Assembly (NCBI GenBank): GCA_036172665.1
Contig: CM069871.1
Span: 62,866,713 to 62,930,712, forward strand
Reading direction: 5' to 3'
Length of the DNA: 64,000 nucleotides
From: Prosopocoilus inquinatus
Taxonomy: Eukaryota; Arthropoda; Insecta; Coleoptera; Lucanidae
Under the pieces are notes generated by a model. The model was not told the DNA's origin. It saw only the letters and a program-made list of their open reading frames with translations, and made no database searches. A program made the translations under genes and the position numbers. This document shows positions 47,401 through 60,338 of this stretch, one piece after another (position 1 is the stretch's first letter; the number at the start of each line of letters is the position of its first letter).

Positions 47401-48191
47401 CACACTCGATTGGAAAAGAAGTTTTCGCTTTGGAAAAATTGCTGTTTGTGGGGGAATTAAACGTTTCCCTCTCAGGGGAATGACGTTCTCCACTGGTCAT
47501 CCAACGGAGGAAACAGCATCGTTCCATCTCTCTCCGTCTCTGAGTAATCGCGATTTTTCTGAAAAAAATTGGCGGAGGCGCCGGGTATGAATTTAAACAA
47601 GCAATATCTCCGGAACGGTTGGAGTTAGGAAGATGCGGTTTTCACTGCTGCGTAGCATTCGGCCAGCTGCATAATACAGATGCAGTTTCGACCTTCACAC
47701 TCGATTGGAAAGGAAGTTTTCGCTTTGGAAAAATTGCTGTTTGTGGGGGAATTAAACGTTTCCCTCTCAGGGGAATGACGTTCTCCACTGGTCATCCAAC
47801 GGAGGAAACAGCATCGTTCCATCTCTCTCCGTCTCTGAGTAATCGCGATTTTTCTGAAAAAAATTGGCGGAGGCGCCGGGTATGAAATTAAACAAGCAAT
47901 ATCTCCGGAACGGTTGGAGTTAGGAAGATGCGGTTTTCACTGCTGCGTAGCATTCGGCCAGCTGCATAATACAGATGCAGTTTCGACCTTCACACTCGAT
48001 TGGAAAAGAAGTTTTCGCTTTGGAAAAATTGCTGTTTGTGGGGGAATTAAACGTTTCCCTCTCAGGAGAATGACGTTCTCCACTGGTCATCCAACGGAGA
48101 AAACAGCATCGTTCTATCTCTCTCTGTCTATGAATAATCGCGATTTTACTGAAAGAAATTGGCGGAGGCGCCGGGTATGAATTTAAACAAG
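44420..48191. repeat. Canonical monomer segment 5
   Basis: About 12 monomers plus the tail of cassette unit 5. It is unusually uniform: no 296-bp monomer and no stop-bearing monomer was noticed. Monomers 44669 and 44964 look identical. ATTTTAACAAGC replaces ATTTAAACAAGC near 44641. No gene seen. Confidence 0.91.
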
Positions 48192-48475
48192 ATATTGCTT
48201 GTTTAAATTTTTGCACGAACACTCGCATGAGCACTCGCACGAACATTCGCACGAGCACTCGCACGAGCACTCTTACGAGCATTCGCACGAGAACTCGCAC
48301 GAGCACTCACACGAACATTCGCACGAGCACTTGCACGAACATTCGCACGAGCACTTGCACGAACACCCGCACGAGCACTCGCACGAGCACTCGCATGAGC
48401 ACTCGCACGAGCAATCGCATGAACATTCGCACGAGCACTCGCACGAGCACGAGCACTGGCACAAACATTCGCACG
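48192..48475. repeat. Minisatellite cassette 6 (22 x 12 bp)
   Basis: It is a full-length cassette, same junctions, close to cassettes 3 and 4. The monomer tail that follows has six instead of seven A (48668-48673), making this unit 1 bp shorter than other 22-copy cassette units (810 against 811 bp from the preceding monomer start to the next). Confidence 0.93.
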
Positions 48476-48990
48476 AGCTGCATAATACAGATGCAGTTTC
48501 GCTCTTCACACTCGATAGGAAAAGAAGTTTTCGCTTTGGAAAAATTGCTGTTTGTGGGGGAATTAAACGTTTCCCTCTCAGGAGAATGACGTTCTCCACT
48601 GGTCATCCAACGGAGGAAACAGCATCGTTCCATCTCTCTCCGTCTCTGAGTAATCGCGATTTTTCTGAAAAAATTGGCGGAGGCGCCGGGTATGAAATTA
48701 AACAAGCATTATCTCCGGAACGGTTGGAGTTAGGAAGATGCGGTTTTCACTGCTGCGTAGCATTCGGCCAGCTGCATAATACAGATGCAGTTTCGACCTT
48801 CACACTCGATTGGAAAAGAAGTTTTCGCTTTGGAAAAATTGCTGTTTGTGGGGGAATTAAACGTTTCCCTCTCAGGGGAATGACGTTCTCCACTGGTCAT
48901 CCAACGGAGGAAACAGCATCGTTCCATCTCTCTCCGTCTCTGAGTAATAGCGATTTTTCTGAAAGAAATTGGCGGAGGCGCCGGGTATGA
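48199..48990 (+). other. 263-codon open frame created by a 1-bp deletion; doubtful as a gene
   Basis: The frame starts at TTG, runs through the His-Glu-His-Ser minisatellite (22 four-residue repeats), the rest of the cassette-bearing monomer, then across the monomer boundary into the whole next monomer. This happens because the A run has six bases (48668-48673) instead of seven, changing SEKNWRRRRV-stop to SEKIGGGAGYE and onward. I see no ATG start, Kozak-like context, signal peptide, splice sites or recognised domain. It is probably a chance product of a single indel, but it shows that the boundary region is free of stops in the continuing frame. Confidence 0.3.
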
Positions 48991-51900
48991 ATTTAAACAA
49001 GCATTATCTCCGGAACGGTTGGAGTTAGGAAGACGCGGTTTTCACTGCTGCGTAGCATTCGGCGAGCTGCATAATACAGATGCAGTTTCGACCTTCACAC
49101 TCGATTGGAAAAGAAGTTCTCGCTTTGGAAAAATTGCTGTTTGTGGGAGAATTAAACCTTTTCCTCTCAGGGGAATGACGTTCTCCACTGGTCATCCAAC
49201 GGAGGAAACAGCATCGTTCCATCTCTCTCCGTCTCTGAGTAATCGCGATTTTTCTGAAAAAAATTGGCGGAGGCGCCGGGTATGAAATTAAACAAGCATT
49301 ATCTCCGGAACGGTTGGAGTTAGGAAGATGCGGTTTTCACTGCTGCGTAGCATTCGGCCAGCTGCATAATACAGATGCAGTTTCGACCTTCACACTCGAT
49401 TGGAAAGGAAGTTTTCGCTTTGGAGAAATTGCTGTTTGTGGGGGAATTAAACGTTTCCCTCTCAGGAGAATGACGTTCTCTACTGGTCATCCAACGGAGA
49501 AAACAGCATCGTTCCATCTCTCTCCATCTCTGAGTAATCGCGATTTTTCTGAAAAAAATTGGCGGACGCGCCGGGTATGAATTTAAACAAGCAATATCTC
49601 CGGAACGGTTGGAGTTAGGAAGATGTGGTTTTCACTGCTGCGTAGCATTCGGCCAGCTGCATAATACAGATGCAGTTTCGACCTTCACACTCGATTGGAA
49701 AAGAAGTTTTCGCTTTGGAAAAGTTGCTGTTTGTGGGGGGAATTAAACGTTTCCATCTCAGGAGAATGACGTCCTCCACTGGTCATCCAACGGAGAAAAC
49801 AGCATCGTTCCATCTCTCTCCGTCTCTGAGTAATCGCGATTTTTCTGAAAAAAATTGGCGGAGGCGCCGGGTATGAAATTAAACAAGCAATATCTCCGGA
49901 ACGGTTGGAGTTAGGAAGACGCGGTTTTCACTGCTGCGTAGCATTCGGCCAGCTGCATAATACAGATGCAGTTTCGACCTTCACACTCGATTGGAAAAGA
50001 AGTTTTCGCTTTGGAAAACTTGCTGTTTGTGGGGTAATTAAACGTTTCCCTCTCAGGGGAATGACGTTCTCCACTGGTCATCCAACGGAGGAAACAGCAT
50101 CGTTCCATCTCTCTCCGTCTCTGAGTAATCGCGATTTTTCTGAAAAAAATTGGCGGAGGCGCCGGGTATGAAATTAAACAAGCATTATCTCCGGAACGGT
50201 TGGAGTTAGGAAGATGCGGTTTTCAATGCTGCGTAGCATTCGGCCAGCTGCATAATACAGATGCAGTTTCGACCTTCACATTCGATTGGAAAAGAAGTTT
50301 TCGCTTTGGAAAAATTGCTGTTTGTGGGGGAATTAAACGTTTCCCTCTCAGGGGAATGACGTTCTCCACTGGTCATCCAACGGAGGAAACAGCATCGTTC
50401 CATCTCTCTCCGTCTCTGAGTAATCGCGATTTTTCTGAAAAAAATTGGCGGAGGCGCCGGGTATGAAATTAAACAAGCAATATCTCCGGAACGGTTGGAG
50501 TTAGGAAGATGCGGTTTTCACTGCTGCGTAGCATTCGGCCAGCTGCATAATACAGATGCAGTTTCGACCTTCACACTCGATTGGAAAAGAAGTTTTCGCT
50601 TTGGAAAAGTTGCTGTTTGTGGGGGAATTAAACGTTTCCCTCTCAGGGGAATGACGTTCTCCACTGGCCATCCAGCGGAGAAAACAGCATCGTTCCATCT
50701 CTCTCCGTCTCTGAGTTATCCCGATTTTTCTGAAGGAAATTGGCGGAGGCGCCGGGTATGAATTTAAACAAGCATTATCTCCGGAACGGTTGGAGTTAGG
50801 AAGACGCGGTTTTCACTGCTGCGTAGCATTCGGCCAGCTGCATAATACAGATGCAGTTTCGACCTTCACACTCGATTGGAAAAGAAGTTTTCGCTTTGGA
50901 AAAATTGCTGTTTGTGGGGGAATTAAACGTTTCCCTCTCAGGGGAATGACGTTCTCCACTGGTCATCCAACGGAGGAAACAGCATCCTTCCATCTCTCTA
51001 AGTCTCTGAGTAATAGCGATTTTTCTGAAAGAAATTGGCGGAGGCGCCGGGTATGAATTTAAACAAGCATTATCTCCGAAACGGTTGGAGTTAGGAAGAC
51101 GCGGTTTTCACTGCTGCGTAGCATTCGGCCAGCTGCATAATACAGATGCAGTTTCGACCTTCACACTCGATTGGAAAAGAAGTTTTCGCTTTGGAAAAAT
51201 TGCTGTTTGTGGGGGAATTAAACGTTTCCCTCTCAGGGGAATGACGTTCTCCACTGGTCATCCAACGGAGAAAACAGCATCGTTCCATCTCTCTCCGTCT
51301 CTGAGTAATCGCGATTTTTCTGAAAAAAATTGGCGGAGGCGCCGGGTATGAAATTAAACAAGCAATATCTCCGGAACGGTTGGAGTTAGGAAGATGCGGT
51401 TTTCACTGCTGCGTAGCATTCGGCCAGCTGCATGATACGGATGCAGTTTCGACCTTCACACTCGATTAGAAAAGAAGTTTTCGCTTTGGAAAAATTGCTG
51501 TTTGTGGGGGAATTAAACGTTTCCCTCTCAGGGGAATGACGTTCTCCACTGGTCATCCAACGGAGGAAACAGCATCGTTCCATCTCTCTCCGTCTCTGAG
51601 TAATCGCGATTTTTCTGAAAGAAATTGGCGGAGGCGCCGGGTATGAATTTAAACAAGCATTATCTCCGGAACGGTTGGAGTTAGGAAGATGCGGTTTTCA
51701 CTGCTGCGTAGCATTCGGCCAGCTGCATAATACAGATGCAGTTTCGACCTTCACACTCGATTGGAAAAGAAGTTTTCGCTTTGGAAAAGTTGCTGTTTGT
51801 GGGGGAATTAAACGTTTCCCTCTCAGGGGAATGACGTTCTCCACTGGCCATCCAGCGGAGAAAACAGCATCGTTCCATCTCTCTCCGTCTCTGAGTTATC

Positions 51901-53427
51901 CCGATTTTTCTGAAGGAAATTGGCGGAGGCGCCGGGTATGAATTTAAACAAGCATTATCTCCGGAACGGTTGGAGTTAGGAAGACGCGGTTTTCACTGCT
52001 GCGTAGCATTCGGCCAGCTGCATAATACAGATGCAGTTTCGACCTTCACACTCGATTGGAAAAGAAGTTTTCGCTTTGGAAAAATTGCTGTTTGTGGGGG
52101 AATTAAACGTTTCCCTCTCAGGGGAATGACGTTCTCCACTGGTCATCCAACGGAGGAAACAGCATCCTTCCATCTCTCTAAGTCTCTGAGTAATAGCGAT
52201 TTTTCTGAAAGAAATTGGCGGAGGCGCCGGGTATGAATTTAAACAAGCATTATCTCCGAAACGGTTGGAGTTAGGAAGACGCGGTTTTCACTGCTGCGTA
52301 GCATTCGGCCAGCTGCATAATACAGATGCAGTTTCGACCTTCACACTCGATTGGAAAAGAAGTTTTCGCTTTGGAAAAATTGCTGTTTGTGGGGGAATTA
52401 AACGTTTCCCTCTCAGGGGAATGACGTTCTCCACTGGTCATCCAACGGAGAAAACAGCATCGTTCCATCTCTCTCCGTCTCTGAGTAATCGCGATTTTTC
52501 TGAAAAAAATTGGCGGAGGCGCCGGGTATGAAATTAAACAAGCAATATCTCCGGAACGGTTGGAGTTAGGAAGATGCGGTTTTCACTGCTGCGTAGCATT
52601 CGGCCAGCTGCATGATACGGATGCAGTTTCGACCTTCACACTCGATTGGAAAAGAAGTTTTCGCTTTGGAAAAATTGCTGTTTGTGGGGGAATTAAACGT
52701 TTCCCTCTCAGGGGAATGACGTTCTCCACTGGTCATCCAACGGAGGAAACAGCATCGTTCCATCTCTCTCCGTCTCTGAGTAATCGCGATTTTTCTGAAA
52801 GAAATTGGCGGAGGCGCCGGGTATGAATTTAAACAAGCATTATCTCCGGAACGGTTGGAGTTAGGAAGATGCGGTTTTCACTGCTGCGTAGCATTCGGCC
52901 AGCTGCATAATACAGATGCAGTTTCGACCTTCACACTCGATTGGAAAAGAAGTTTTCGCTTTGGAAAAATTGCTGTTTGTGGGGGAATTAAACGTTTCCC
53001 TCTCAGGGGAATGACGTTCTCCACTGGTCATCCAACGGAGGAAACAGCATCGTTCTATCTCTCTCCGTCTATGAGTAATAGCGATTTTTCTGAAAGAAAT
53101 TGGCGGAGGCGCCGGGTATGAATTTAAACAAGCATTATCTCCGGAACGGTTGGAGTTAGGAAGACGCGGTTTTCACTGCTGCGTAGCATTCGGCCAGCTG
53201 CATAATACAGATGCAGTTTCGACCTTCACACTCGATAGGAAAAGAAGTTTTCGCTTTGGATAAATTGCTGTTTGTGGGGGAATTAAACGTTTCCCTCTCA
53301 GGAGAATGACGTTCTCCACTGGTCATCCAACGGAGAAAACAGCATCGTTCTATCTCTCTCTGTCTATGAATAATCGCGATTTTACTGAAAGAAATTGGCG
53401 GAGGCGCCGGGTATGAATTTAAACAAG
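48476..53427. repeat. Canonical monomer segment 6
   Basis: About 16 monomers plus the tail of cassette unit 6. A four-monomer block (50495-51674) is repeated at once as 51675-52854. Monomer 49609 is 296 bp with the G6 run but lacks the other substitutions of the G6 class, so it looks like a recombinant. Monomer 51380 has an in-frame TAG (CGATTAGAAAAG) absent from its copy at 52560. No gene seen. Confidence 0.92.
50495..52854. repeat. Four-monomer tandem duplication (1180-bp period)
   Basis: 50495-51674 recurs as 51675-52854. Shared private variants are CACTGGCCATCC, the pair CATCCTTCC plus CTCTAAGTCTC, and CTCCGAAACGG. The difference I noticed is A at about 51469 (CGATTAGAAAAG), which makes a stop codon and is G in the second copy. 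Confidence 0.86.
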
Positions 53428-53687
53428 ATATTGCTTGTTTAAATTTTTGCACGAACACTCGCATGAGCACTCGCACGAACATTCGCACGAGCACTCGCAC
53501 GAGCACTCTTACGAGCATTCGCACGAGAACTCGCACGAGCACTCACACGAACATTCGCACGAGCACTTGCACGAACACCCGCGCGAGCACTCGCACGAGC
53601 ACTCGCATGAGCACTCGCACGAGCAATCGCATGAACATTCGCACGAGCACTCGCACGAGCACGAGCACTGGCACAAACATTCGCACG
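53428..53687. repeat. Minisatellite cassette 7 (20 x 12 bp)
   Basis: Same junctions, but 24 bp shorter than the 22-copy form. It lacks one copy of the 24-bp double unit GCACGAACATTCTCACGAGC(ACTT)-type near the GCACTTGCACGAAC stretch, which is itself duplicated in the longer cassettes. The downstream monomer has the ordinary CGACCTTCAC rather than CGCTCTTCAC, and its 3' end reads TTTCTTAAAG (about 53875), a change I saw nowhere else. Confidence 0.91.
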
Positions 53688-56600
53688 AGCTGCATAATAC
53701 AGATGCAGTTTCGACCTTCACACTCGATAGGAAAAGAAGTTTTCGCTTTGGAAAAATTGCTGTTTGTGGGGGAATTAAACGTTTCCCTCTCAGGGGAATG
53801 ACGTTCTCCACTGGTCATCCAACGGAGGAAACAGCATCGTTCCATCTCTCTCCGTCTCTGAGTAATCGCGATTTTTCTTAAAGAAATTGGCGGAGGCGCC
53901 GGGTATGAATTTAAACAAGCATTATCTCCGGAACGGTTGGAGTTAGGAAGATGCGGTTTTCACTGCTGCGTAGCATTCGGCCAGCTGCATAATACAGATG
54001 CAGTTTCGACCTTCACACTCGATTGGAAAAGAAGTTTTCGCTTTGGAAAAATTGCTGTTTGTGGAGGAATTAAACGTTTCCCTCTCAGGAGAATGACGTT
54101 TTTCCACTGGTCATCCAGCGGAGAAAACAGCATCGTTCCATCTCTCTCCGTCTCTGAGTTATCCCGATTTTTCTGAAGGAAATTGGCGGAGGCGCCGGGT
54201 ATGAATTTAAACAAGCATTATCTCCGGAACGGTTGGAGTTAGGAAGATGTGGTTTTCACTGCTGCGTGTCATTCGACCAGCTGCATAATACAGATGCAGT
54301 TTCGACCTTCACACTCGATTGGAAAAGAAGTTTTCGCTTTGGAAAAATTGCTGTTTGTGGGGGAATTAAACGTTTCCCTCTCAGGGGAATGACGTTCTCC
54401 ACTGGTCATCCAACGGAGAAAACAGCATCGTTCTATCTCTCTCCGTCTCTGAGTAATAGCGATTTTTCTGAAAGAAATTGGCGGAGGCGCCGGGTATGAA
54501 TTTAAACAAGCATTATCTCCGGAACGGTTGGAGTTAGGAAGACGCGGTTTTCACTGCTGCGTAGCATTCGGCTAGCTGCATAATACAGATGCAGTTTCGA
54601 CCTTCACACTCGATTGGAAAAGAAGTTTTCGCTTTGGAAAAATTGCTGTTTGTGGGGGAATTAGACGTTTCCCTCTCAGGGGAATGACGTTCTCCACTGG
54701 TCATCCAACGGAGAAAACAGCATCGTTCCATCTCTCTCCGTCTCTGAGTAATCGCGATTTTTCTGAAAGAAATTGGCGGAGGCGCCGGGTATGAATTTAA
54801 ACAAGCATTATCTCCGGAACGGTTGGAGTTAGGAAGATGCGGTTTTCACTGCTGCGTAGCATTCGGCCAGCTGCATAATACAGATGCAGTTTCGACCTTC
54901 ACACTCGATTGGAAAAGAAGTTTTCGCTTTGGAAAAATTGCTGTTTGTGGGGGAATTAAGCGTTTCCCTCTCAGGGGAATGACGTTCTCCACTGGTCATC
55001 CAACGGAGAAAACAGCATCGTTCCATCTCTCTCCGTCTCTGAGTAATCGCGATTTTTCTGAAAGAAATTGGCGGAGGCGCCGGGTATGAATTTAAACAAG
55101 CATTATCTCCGGAACGGTTGGAGTTAGGAAGATGCGGTTTTCACTGCTCCGTAGCATTCGGCCAGCTGCATAATACAGATGCAGTTTCGACCTTCACACT
55201 CGATTGGAAAAGAAGTTTTCGCTTTGGAAAAATTGCTGTTTGTGGGGGAATTAAACGTTTCCCTCTCAGGGGAATGACGTTCTCCACTGGTCATCCAACG
55301 GAGGAAACAGCATCGTTCCATCTCTCTCCGTCTCTGAGTAATCGCGATTTTTCTGAAAAAAATTGGCGGAGGCGCCGGGTATGAAATTAAACAAGCAATA
55401 TCTCCGGAACGGTTGGAGTTAGGAAGATGCGGTTTTCACTGCTGCGTAGCATTCGGCCAGCTGCATAATACAGATGCAGTTTCGACCTTCACACTCGATT
55501 GGAAAAGAAGTTTTCGCTTTGGAAAAATTGCTGTTTGTGGGGGAATTAAACATTTCCCTCTCAGGGGAATGACGTTCTCCACTGGTCATCCAACGGAGGA
55601 AACAGCATCGTTCCATCTCTCTCCGTCTCTGAGTAATCGCGATTTTTCTGAAAAAAATTGGCGGAGGCGCCGGGTATGAAATTAAACAAGCAATATCTCC
55701 GGAACGGTTGGAGTTAGGAAGATGTGGTTTTCACTGCTGCGTAGCATTCGGCCAGCTGCATAATACAGATGCAGTTTCGAAATTCACACTCGATTGGAAA
55801 AGAAGTTTTCGTATTGGGGAAATTGCTGTTTGTGGGGGGAATTAAACGTTTCCATCTCAGGAGAATGACGTCCTCCACTGGTCATCCAACGGAGAAAACA
55901 GCATCGTTCCATCTCTCTCCGTCTCTGAGTAATCGCGATTTTTCTGAAAAAAATTGGCGGAGGCGCCGGGTATGAAATTAAACAAGCAATTTCTCCGGAA
56001 CGGTTGGAGTTAGGAAGATGCGGTTTTCACTGCTGCGTAGCATTCGGCCAGCTGCATAATACAGATGCAGTTTCGACCTTCACACTCGATTGGAAAAGAA
56101 GTTTTCGCTTTGGAAAAATTGCTGTTTGTGGGGGAATTAAACGTTTCCCTCTCAGGAGAATGACGTTTTTCCACTGGTCATCCAGCGGAGAAAACAGCAT
56201 CGTTCCATCTCTCTCCGTCTCTGAGTTATCCCGATTTTTCTGAAGGAAATTGGCGGAGGCGCCGGGTATGAATTTAAACAAGCATTATCTCCGGAACGGT
56301 TGGAGTTAGGAAGATGTGGTTTTCACTGCTGCGTGTCATTCGACCAGCTGCATAATACAGATGCAGTTTCGACCTTCACACTCGATTGGAAAAGAAGTTT
56401 TCGCTTTGGAAAAATTGCTGTTTGTGGGGGAATTAAACGTTTCCCTCTCAGGGGAATGACGTTCTCCACTGGTCATCCAACGGAGAAAACAGCATCGTTC
56501 TATCTCTCTCCGTCTCTGAGTAATAGCGATTTTTCTGAAAGAAATTGGCGGAGGCGCCGGGTATGAATTTAAACAAGCATTATCTCCGGAACGGTTGGAG

Positions 56601-59600
56601 TTAGGAAGACGCGGTTTTCACTGCTGCGTAGCATTCGGCCAGCTGCATAATACAGATGCAGTTTCGACCTTCACACTCGATTGGAAAAGAAGTTTTCGCT
56701 TTGGAAAACTTGCTGTTTGTGGGGTAATTAAACGTTTCCCTCTCAGGGGAATGACGTTCTCCACTGGTCATCCAACGGAGGAAACAGCATCGTTCCATCT
56801 CTCTCCGTCTCTGAGTAATCGCGATTTTTCTGAAAAAAATTGGCGGAGGCGCCGGGTATGAAATTAAACAAGCATTATCTCCGGAACGGTTGGAGTTAGG
56901 AAGATGCGGTTTTCACTGCTGCGTAGCATTCGGCCAGCTGCATAATACAGATGCAGTTTCGACCTTCACATTCGATTGGAAAAGAAGTTTTCGCTTTGGA
57001 AAAATTGCTGTTTGTGGGGGAATTAAACGTTTCCCTCTCAGGGGAATGACGTTCTCCACTGGTCATCCAACGGAGGAAACAGCATCGTTCCATCTCTCTC
57101 CGTCTCTGAGTAATCGCGATTTTTCTGAAAAAAATTGGCGGAGGCGCCGGGTATGAAATTAAACAAGCAATATCTCCGGAACGGTTGGAGTTAGGAAGAT
57201 GCGGTTTTCACTGCTGCGTAGCATTCGGCCAGCTGCATAATACAGATGCAGTTTCGACCTTCACACTCGATTGGAAAAGAAGTTTTCGCTTTGGAAAAGT
57301 TGCTGTTTGTGGGGGAATTAAACGTTTCCCTCTCAGGGGAATGACGTTCTCCACTGGTCATCCAGCGGAGAAAACAGCATCGTTCCATCTCTCTCCGTCT
57401 CTGAGTTATCCCGATTTTTCCGAAGGAAATTGGAGGAGGCGCCGGGTATGAATTTAAACAAGCATTATCTCCGGAACGGTTGGAGTTAGGAAGACGCGGT
57501 TTACACTGCTGCGTAGCATTCGGCTAGCTGCATAATACAGATGCAGTTTCGACCTTCACACTCGATTGGAAAAGAAGTTTTCGCTTTGGAAAAATTGCTG
57601 TTTGTGGGGGAATTAGACGTTTCCCTCTCAGGGGAATGACGTTCTCCACTGGTCATCCAACGGAGAAAACAGCATCGTTCCATCTCTCTCCGTCTCTCAG
57701 TAATCGCGATTTTTCTGAAAGAAATTGGCGGAGGCGCCGGGTATGAATTTAAACAAGCATTATCTCCGGAACGGTTGGAGTTAGGAAGACGCGGTTTTCA
57801 CTGCTGCGTAGCATTCGGCCAGCTGCATAATACAGATGCAGTTTCGACCTTCACACTCGATTGGAAAGGAAGTTTTCGCTTTGGAAAAATTGCTGTTTGT
57901 GGGGGAATTAAACGTTTCCCTCTCAGGGGAATGACGTTCTCCACTGGTCATCCAACGGAGAAAACAGCATCGTTCCATCTCTCTCCGTCTCTGAGTAATA
58001 GCGATTTTTCTGAAAGAAATTGGCGGAGGCGCCGGGTATGAATTTAAACAAGCATTATCTCCGGAACGGTTGGAGTTAGGAAGACGCGGTTTTCACTGCT
58101 GCGTAGCATTCGGCCAGCTGCATAATACAGATGCAGTTTCGACCTTCACACTCGATTGGAAAAGAAGTTTTCGCTTTGGAAAAATTGCTGTTTGTGGGGG
58201 AATTAAGCGTTTCCCTCTCAGGGGAATGACGTTCTCCACTGGTCATCCAACGGAGGAAACAGCATCGTTCCATCTCTCTCCGTCTCTGAGGAATAGCGAT
58301 TTTTCTGAAAGAAATTGGCGGAGGCGCCGGGTATGAATTTAAACAAGCATTATCTCCGGAACGGTTGGAGTTAGGAAGACGCGGTTTTCACTGCTGCGTA
58401 GCATTCGACGAGCTGCATAATACAGATGCAGTTTCGACCTTCACACTCGATTGGAAAAGAAGTTTTCGCTTTGGAAAAATTGCTGTTTGTGGGGAAATTA
58501 AACGTTTCCCTCTCAGGGGAATGACGTTCTCCACTGGTCATCCAACGGAGAAAACAGCATCGTTCCATCTCTCTCCGTCTCTGAGTAATCGCGATTTTTC
58601 TGAAAAAAATTGGCGGAGGCGCCGGGTATGAAATTAAACAAGCAATATCTCCGGAACGGTTGGAGTTGGGAAGATGCGGTTTTCACTGCTGCGTAGCATT
58701 CGGCCAGCTGCATAATACAGATGCAGTTTCGACCTTCACACTCGATTGGAAAAGAAGTTTTCGCTTTGGAAAAATTGCTGTTTGTGGGGGAATTAAACGT
58801 TTCCCTCTCAGGGGAATGACGTTCTCCACTGGTCATCCAACGGAGGAAACAGCATCGTTCCATCTCTCTCCGTCTCTGAGTAATCGCGATTTTTCTGAAA
58901 AAAATTGGCGGAGGCGCCGGGTATGAAATTAAACAAGCAATATCTCCGGAACGGTTGGAGTTAGGAAGACGCGGTTTTCACTGCTGCGTAGCATTCGGCA
59001 AGCTGCATAATACAGATGCAGTTTCGACCTTCACACTCGATTGGAAAAGAAGTTTTCGCTTTGGAAAAGTTGCTGTTTGTGGGGGAATTAAACGTTTCCC
59101 TCTCAGGGGAATGACGTTCTCCACTGGTCATCCAACGGAGAAAACAGCATCGTTCCATCTCTCTCCGTCTCTGAGTAATCGCGATTTTTCTGAAAGAAAT
59201 TGGCGGAGGCGCCGGGTATGAATTTAAACAAGCATTATCTCCGAAACGGTTGGAGTTAGGAAGATGCGGTTTTCACTGCTGCGTAGCATTCGGCCAGCTG
59301 CATAATACAGATGCAGTTTCGACCTTCACACTCGATTGGAAAAGAAGTTTTCGCTTTGGAAAAATTGCTGTTTGTGGGGGAATTAAGCGTTTCCCTCTCA
59401 GGGGAATGACGTTCTCCACTGGTCATCCAACGGAGAAAACAGCATCGTTCCATCTCTCTCCGTCTCTGAGTAATCGCGATTTCTCTGAAAGAAATTGGCG
59501 GAGGCGCCGGGTATGAATTTAAACAAGCATTATCTCCGGAACGGTTGGAGTTAGGAAGATGCGGTTTTCACTGCTGCGTAGCATTCGGCCAGCTGCATAA

Positions 59601-59822
59601 TACAGATGCAGTTTCGACCTTCACACTCGATAGGAAAAGAAGTTTTCGCTTTGGATAAATTGCTGTTTGTGGGGGAATTAAACGTTTCCCTCTCAGGAGA
59701 ATGACGTTCTCCACTGGTCATCCAACGGAGAAAACAGCATCGTTCTATCTCTCTCTGTCTATGAATAATCGCGATTTTACTGAAAGAAATTGGCGGAGGC
59801 GCCGAGTATGAATTTAAACAAG
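53688..59822. repeat. Canonical monomer segment 7
   Basis: About 20 monomers, almost all belonging to the near-identical second copy of 7618-14463. It contains extra-T monomers at 53937 and 56004, a G6 monomer at 55708 and TAG-bearing monomers at 54528 and 57480. No gene seen. Confidence 0.92.
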
Positions 59823-60106
59823 ATATTGCTTGTTTAAATTTTTGCACGAACACTCGCATGAGCACTCGCACGAACATTCGCACGAGCACTCGCACGAGCA
59901 CTCTTACGAGCATTTGCACGAGAACTCGCACGAGCACTCACACGAACATTCGCACGAGCACTTGCACGAACATTCTCACGAGCACTTGCACGAACACCCG
60001 CGCGAGCAATCGCACGAGCACTCGCATGAGCACTCGCACGAGCAATCGCATGAACATTCGCACGAGCACTCGCACGAGCACGAGCACTGGCACAAACATT
60101 CGCACG
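59823..60106. repeat. Minisatellite cassette 8 (22 x 12 bp), first of the second adjacent pair
   Basis: It carries the same private variants as cassette 1 (CATTTGCACG and CGCGCGAGCAATC) and lies at the same place in the duplicated block, 46319 bp away. It also shares the CGCCGAGTATG change just upstream (about 59804). Confidence 0.93.
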
Positions 60107-60338
60107 AGCTGCATAATACAGATGCAGTTTCGCTCTTCACACTCGATAGGAAAAGAAGTTTTCGCTTTGGAAAAATTGCTGTTTGTGGGGGAATTAAACG
60201 TTTCCCTCTCAGGAGAATGACGTTCTCCACTGGTCATCCAACGGAGAAAACAGCATCGTTCTATCTCTCTCTGTCTATGAATAATCGCGATTTTACTGAA
60301 AGAAATTGGCGGATGCGCCGGGTATGAATTTAAACAAG
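60107..60338. repeat. Remainder of cassette-bearing monomer 8
   Basis: Counterpart of 13788-14019, including GGATGCGCC near 60312 and the cassette-linked haplotype on both sides. Confidence 0.85.
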
